A stretch of 18,443 nucleotides of DNA, from the NCBI GenBank assembly GCA_035443705.1, contig DAORSV010000028.1:1-18443 (forward strand), read 5' to 3'. Below, piece after piece: positions 14,862 to 18,443 of the stretch; positions within the stretch are counted from its first letter, which is position 1; every line of letters begins with the position of its first letter. A program made the position numbers and the translations under genes. The notes beneath the pieces are model-generated. The model had not been told where the DNA came from, searched no databases, and was given only the letters and a program-made list of their open reading frames with translations. Origin of the DNA: CADEGZ01 sp035443705. Its GTDB lineage: Bacteria > Pseudomonadota > Gammaproteobacteria > UBA6186 > Azoamicaceae.

Positions 14862-16541
14862 TCATACGACCGTTTTCAATTTCTTATATTTAATGCGATG
14901 CGGTGTCAGTGCGTCTGAACCCAATCGCAATTGTCGGTCTTGTTCGTAATCCGTATAGTTGCCCTCAAACCAAGACACACGCCCTTCATCTTCAAAGGCT
15001 AAGATATGTGTGGCAATTCTATCTAGAAACCAGCGATCATGTGAAATAACCAGCGCACATCCGGGAAATGCTAATAAGGCTTCTTCAAGCGCGCGCAGTG
15101 TTTCAACATCTAAATCATTTGTAGGCTCATCTAATAATAAAACATTGCCGCCACTTTTTAGCAATTTGGAGAGATGAACGCGATTACGTTCGCCGCCGGA
15201 GAGATCACCCACGCGCTTTTGTTGATCAGAACCTTTAAAATTAAAGCGGCCTACATAAGCACGCGAAGGCATTTCAGTTTGGCCAACCATCATAATATCT
15301 TGGCCATCGGAGATTTCTTCCCAAACGGTTTTTTCTGCATTTAAAGCATCGCGCGATTGATCAACGTAGGCTAATTGAACCGTTTCGCCAAATCGGATTG
15401 ATCCTGCATCGGGTTTTTCTTGACCTGTTAAGAGTTTAAAGAAAGTTGATTTTCCCGCGCCGTTGGGTCCGATAATCCCAACAATAGCGCCTTTTGGGAT
15501 CTGTATATTTAAATTCTCAAATAAGAGTTTGTCATTAAAACCTTTAGAAACATTATTGACTTCGATGACCAGATCGCCAAGACGTGGTCCGGGTGGAATA
15601 TAAAGCTCAGTAGTTTCTGCACGTTTTTGGAATTCTTTAGAATTTAATTCTTCAAATCGTGCAAGGCGTGCTTTACTTTTGGCATGACGTCCCTTAGGGT
15701 TTGATCGCACCCATTCTAATTCTGCTTTAATGGTTCGTTGAAAGGCAGATTCTTGTCGTTCTTCCATTTTTAGACGCTTGTCTTTTTGATCAAGCCAAGA
15801 TGAATAGTTTCCTTCGAAGGGGATACCTTGTCCGCGATCGAGTTCGAGGATCCAGCCTGCAACATTGTCTAAGAAATACCGATCGTGGGTAACCGCAACC
15901 ACAGTGCCCGTAAAATCATGTAAATACCGCTCTAGCCAAGCAACGCTTTCTGCATCTAAATGGTTTGTTGGTTCATCTAGTAACAGTAAATCGGGTGTAG
16001 ATAATAATAATTGACATAGCGCGACGCGTCTGCGTTCACCACCCGATAATTGCGCAACATTGGCATTCCAAGGTGGCAAGCGTAAAGCTTCTGCTGCAAT
16101 TTCGAGTGTTCTATCGAGCTCCCAACCATGCGCTGCGTCAATTTTATTTTGTAATTCACCTTGTTCATGCAGTAGCGTATTCATTTCGTCATCGCTCATG
16201 GGGTCTGCAAATTTTAAGCTGATTTCATTGAAACGATCGAGCAGGGCTTTGATTTCTTTGACACCTTCTTCAACATTGCCTCGAACATCTTTGGTATTGT
16301 CTAAAGGCGGCTCTTGATGTAAATAACCAATTTTTATGCCTTTTTGTGGTGTTGCTTCTCCGAGAATCTCTTTTTCAATACCTGCCATAATGCGCAGAAG
16401 GGTTGATTTACCCGAACCATTTAAACCTAGGATACCGATTTTGGCGCCATGAAAAAAGGACAGAGAAATATTTTCTAAAATTTTGCGATTAGGGGCTACA
16501 ACCTTACCCACACGGTGCATCGAAAAAATATATTGTGCCAT
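14862..16541 (-). CDS. ettA: Energy-dependent translational throttle protein EttA (ABC-F)
   Basis: EttA is a soluble ABC-F ATPase that binds the ribosomal E site and gates the first elongation step according to ADP/ATP ratio. From ATG 16541 it has 559 residues, against 555 in E. coli, and starts MAQYIFSMHRVGKV as in that species. First cassette: Walker A GLNGSGKST (39-47), signature LSGGERRR (165-172), Walker B LLLDEPTNHLD (186-196). Then the Arg/Lys-rich interdomain linker (about 245-310). Second cassette: GPNGAGKST (358-366), LSGGERNR (447-454), LLLDEPTNDLD (468-478). The catalytic glutamates are present in both. The reading frame extends to GTG 16553, adding four residues, but homology and a GAG about nine bases upstream favour 16541. 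Confidence 0.97.
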   Translation of the reverse strand: MAQYIFSMHRVGKVVAPNRKILENISLSFFHGAKIGILGLNGSGKSTLLRIMAGIEKEILGEATPQKGIKIGYLHQEPPLDNTKDVRGNVEEGVKEIKALLDRFNEISLKFADPMSDDEMNTLLHEQGELQNKIDAAHGWELDRTLEIAAEALRLPPWNANVAQLSGGERRRVALCQLLLSTPDLLLLDEPTNHLDAESVAWLERYLHDFTGTVVAVTHDRYFLDNVAGWILELDRGQGIPFEGNYSSWLDQKDKRLKMEERQESAFQRTIKAELEWVRSNPKGRHAKSKARLARFEELNSKEFQKRAETTELYIPPGPRLGDLVIEVNNVSKGFNDKLLFENLNIQIPKGAIVGIIGPNGAGKSTFFKLLTGQEKPDAGSIRFGETVQLAYVDQSRDALNAEKTVWEEISDGQDIMMVGQTEMPSRAYVGRFNFKGSDQQKRVGDLSGGERNRVHLSKLLKSGGNVLLLDEPTNDLDVETLRALEEALLAFPGCALVISHDRWFLDRIATHILAFEDEGRVSWFEGNYTDYEQDRQLRLGSDALTPHRIKYKKLKTVV

Positions 16542-16601
16542 TGACGTACTCACTTAAGTTAGGTATTTAAAAAGTATCTGAAGACTAATAACTGTGCTAG
16601 G

Positions 16602-16610
16602 ATTGTATCA
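16602..16610 (-). promoter_or_regulatory. Extended -10 promoter of ettA
   Basis: TGATACAAT on the minus strand (16610-16602) is identical to the element before radA. Transcription would begin near 16595 and give a leader of about 54 bases. No clear -35 is visible. Confidence 0.35.
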
Positions 16611-16637
16611 CATTCAATAGGGAAACAGGGCTGGTTT

Positions 16638-17465
16638 ATGCGTGTTGTTGCATATTGCACGTCAACAGGGTTTAATATAAATAAGTTGGCTGCTTATCTT
16701 AAGTCAACTTACCGTGCCACTCGGATCCGGGAAGTCTTGCACACGCACATCCCCTTTAAGCAACAGACAGCAGATAAAGTAGAAAGCGAAGAGAAGGGTG
16801 GTGATGTTTTTTTCTTTCCATTTGGCGCGTTAGTCTGCTGGGGATTATCGGAAGATCAAGAACAACAGATTTTGGAAGAGATTAGACCCTTTGAGCAACA
16901 ACGTATCGATTTGCTTGAAGAAGATGTTTTTTATTATATCTATGGGGAACAGGCTAAAATTGAAGATGATGAAATTGTTTTACCCAATCACGATAGTTTA
17001 ACTAAACTCGCATTTTCGCATGGATTAGCACAGTCGGTAAAATTGAGTGTGTTTGAACAAACGATTCAAAAGACTATTCATTTAACGAAAGAATTGCCAG
17101 AACTGCTCGCAACACAGGGCAGTATTAAGCTATCTCGTCAGGATATTCGTCGAATGATGGGGCGATTATTTATTGATAGAAGTTCTATTAATTTACATCA
17201 AGAACTCTTAGATACACCGGAGTTTTTTTGGGAGCATTCTGATCTCGAATCTTATTATGCACTTGTTGCACATTATTTAGATCGCGAGCGTCGTGTAAAT
17301 GTTTTAAACCAGCGCCTGCGTATTGTGCAGGAGTTGTTTGATATGTTGGCAGCAGAACTGAATCACCAGCATTCTTCTCGTCTGGAATGGACGATCATAT
17401 GGTTGATTGTGATTGAGGTATTGTTGCACGTTGTAACGGACATTCTGAAAGTGAGGATATTATAA
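16638..17465 (+). CDS. DUF155/RMD1 family membrane-anchored protein
   Basis: The 275-residue product belongs to the DUF155 family that includes yeast RMD1. Visible marks are the N-terminal VVAYCTSTGFNINKLAAYL, the diagnostic VFFFPFGALVCWGLSEDQ (57-74), and the long helical half ending in a coiled stretch RRVNVLNQRLRIVQELFDMLAAEL (about 218-241). A single C-terminal membrane segment follows at about 251-266. The body would lie in the cytoplasm, anchored by its tail. ATG 16638 has AGGG seven bases upstream. Bacterial members have no known biochemical activity; mitochondrial relatives support translation or respiratory function. It diverges from ettA, a translation factor, and is followed three bases later by a lipoprotein gene. 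Confidence 0.9.
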   Translation: MRVVAYCTSTGFNINKLAAYLKSTYRATRIREVLHTHIPFKQQTADKVESEEKGGDVFFFPFGALVCWGLSEDQEQQILEEIRPFEQQRIDLLEEDVFYYIYGEQAKIEDDEIVLPNHDSLTKLAFSHGLAQSVKLSVFEQTIQKTIHLTKELPELLATQGSIKLSRQDIRRMMGRLFIDRSSINLHQELLDTPEFFWEHSDLESYYALVAHYLDRERRVNVLNQRLRIVQELFDMLAAELNHQHSSRLEWTIIWLIVIEVLLHVVTDILKVRIL

Positions 17466-17468
17466 ACC

Positions 17469-17729
17469 ATGCGTTATTTAATTTTAGGACTACTCTGTGT
17501 TGCTATCAGTGGATGCAGTAAATATGCCACGCCTTCTACACCTGCCGAAGAAGAAGCACAGGAAAGCAGAATGCGCAATGTTTTAGAAGAAACTTCTCCG
17601 CGCAATTCAAGTGGTCTTCCAAGAGTGACGCCCGAATTTAGGAAATCCTTTAATCTTAAGACAAGTTCCAGCAGCAGCGAAGATGTGTCTGCCACCAAGC
17701 ACTCTGAGGACAACATAACAAACGAATAG
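17469..17729 (+). CDS. Small predicted lipoprotein
   Basis: The 86-residue product starts MRYLILGLLCVAISGC, a lipoprotein signal with lipobox I-S-G-C and lipidated Cys16. The remainder is short, polar and Ser/Glu-rich, with no recognisable domain and a low-complexity SSSSSED stretch, so it is probably disordered. It begins three bases after the DUF155 stop, with GAGGA about 13 bases upstream, so the two genes are probably cotranscribed and coupled. The stop is one base from the stop of the convergent pilin gene. I do not recognise the family. Confidence 0.75.
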   Translation: MRYLILGLLCVAISGCSKYATPSTPAEEEAQESRMRNVLEETSPRNSSGLPRVTPEFRKSFNLKTSSSSSEDVSATKHSEDNITNE

Positions 17730-17730
17730 C

Positions 17731-18201
17731 TTAGTCTCGGCAGTTTGCAGGAACATATTTTTGGGTTGCGGCTGCCGTTGTGCAGCTCCAATTAATCAGA
17801 CCTTGGGGTGTTGTTGTAGGTGTGAGATCAACCGTAAAAACCTGCTCGGCTGCCAGACCTAAAGTTTCGGTATTGCCCGTAACGCTAATAATGGCGTTTG
17901 CAACCGTGATATTTCTGACGTTTCCTGTGGGCTCGTATTCGCCTAAGCCCAGTGTCTCCGTCGTAATATTGGCAGGTGATTTACCAGACATTAACGCTTC
18001 TGTGACGGCCAATTTTATGGGCTGTGCGAGTGTAAAAAACTCTGTCACTTTTGCGCGTACGACATAATCTTTATAGGTTGGAATAGCAACACTGCCTAAA
18101 ATACCGATAATAACAATCACAACCATGAGTTCTATTAAGGAAAAACCTTGTTGTTGTGCGTGTGTTGCGTGCTTTGCGTTTTTTAGGTTCGTTGATTTCA
18201 T
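17731..18201 (-). CDS. pilA: Type IV major pilin-like protein (PilA/PilE type)
   Basis: The 156-residue prepilin would be cut by PilD between Gly19 and Phe20 in QQQG|FSLIELMVVIVIIGILGSVAIP. Mature residue 5 is Glu (Glu24), needed for assembly and methylation of the N-terminal Phe. The hydrophobic alpha-1 helix spans about 20-43. Cys140 and Cys154 form the expected C-terminal disulfide loop (WSCTTAAATQKYVPANCRD), typical of the pilin subunit of twitching, adhesion or DNA uptake pili. The leader of 19 residues is long and contains His and Gln repeats. The hexapeptide TETLGL occurs twice (82-87, 112-117). ATG 18201 has AAGGGG five bases upstream. No pilus assembly gene adjoins it, and whether it is the major subunit cannot be decided here. 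Confidence 0.9.
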   Translation of the reverse strand: MKSTNLKNAKHATHAQQQGFSLIELMVVIVIIGILGSVAIPTYKDYVVRAKVTEFFTLAQPIKLAVTEALMSGKSPANITTETLGLGEYEPTGNVRNITVANAIISVTGNTETLGLAAEQVFTVDLTPTTTPQGLINWSCTTAAATQKYVPANCRD

Positions 18202-18224
18202 ATTTGCCCCTTAATCCAAAAACT

Positions 18225-18244
18225 AAAAATGTTGAGGCATTTTT
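18225..18244. repeat. AT-rich hairpin in the pilin leader
   Basis: AAAAATG (18225-18231) pairs exactly with CATTTTT (18238-18244) around a six-base loop. It lies 24 bases upstream of the pilin ATG and would be in its 5' leader. On either strand it has only A/T pairs plus one G-C and no separate T run, so it is a weak terminator at best. Confidence 0.3.
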
Positions 18245-18368
18245 CATGATACAAAACCTGCTGACAATCCGATAAAGCACGGATAAACTGTAAAAATTTA
18301 GCGTAAGTGTTGAAATTCTAGCCAGTGACAGTGGTTTTAAGACAATAGATTTCTAAGCTTGGGTGCTT

Positions 18369-18379
18369 TATAATCGCCC
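18369..18379 (+). promoter_or_regulatory. tRNA-Thr promoter -10 with GC-rich discriminator
   Basis: TATAAT (18369-18374) is exact and is followed by CGCCC. A GC-rich discriminator is typical of stable RNA promoters under ppGpp/DksA control. The -35 is poor: TAGATT at a 17-base spacer. The start would be near 18381, about 15 bases before the mature tRNA. Confidence 0.55.
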
Positions 18380-18395
18380 TTTATGCGTTCTTATT

Positions 18396-18443
<48 letters not shown>

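Noticed and set aside
18202..18320. Search for a sigma-54 promoter (GG-N10-GC) upstream of the pilin gene, common for pilA.
   Set aside because: No site with correct spacing; TTGTCA with a 17-base spacer to AAAAAT is too weak to annotate.

Overview
The window reads as compact chromosomal DNA of an AT-rich gammaproteobacterium. MutH, EttA, BrnQ, a RadA with a Lon-like C-terminus and a type IV pilin with a C-terminal disulfide pair all fit that class. The Sel1-repeat lipoprotein and the large unrecognised protein with a HicA-like tail would suit a host-associated lineage such as Legionellales/Coxiellaceae, but that placement is inference. No insertion sequence, prophage or CRISPR array is visible, and no gap without a gene exceeds 300 bases.

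Layout. Bases 1-134 hold the last 20 codons of an unidentified plus-strand gene and a 15-codon ORF. The minus strand then carries an AAA ATPase/nuclease-like protein (135-1580) behind its own promoter. Next on the minus strand is the pair acyltransferase-lysA (3790-1740), joined by a TAATG stop/start overlap. A Sel1-repeat lipoprotein (3909-5663) diverges from this pair. It converges on a 572-residue protein of unknown function with a HicA-like C-terminal segment (7446-5728), followed upstream by brnQ (8726-7533).

The central 8857-14852 block is rich in DNA repair. mutH (minus) and ung (plus) diverge from an 18-bp gap. ung is followed without a gap by a DUF4124 secreted protein and recD2, apparently one operon. 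After a small exported His/Lys/Arg-rich protein comes radA. Between these two lies a roughly 150-bp stretch with both a 49-codon minus-strand ORF and a set of nested inverted repeats.

The right end has ettA (minus, converging on radA with 9 bp between stops). Diverging from it is a DUF155/RMD1 family membrane protein with a small lipoprotein behind it. A type IV pilin gene on the minus strand is separated by one base from the lipoprotein stop. The window ends inside a tRNA-Thr(CGT) gene that has a perfect TATAAT box and a GC-rich discriminator.

Most genes are intact housekeeping genes. The least explained items are the HicA-like fusion, the 13312-13461 ORF/structure, the short mutH/ung divergent promoter region, and the very basic exported peptide.
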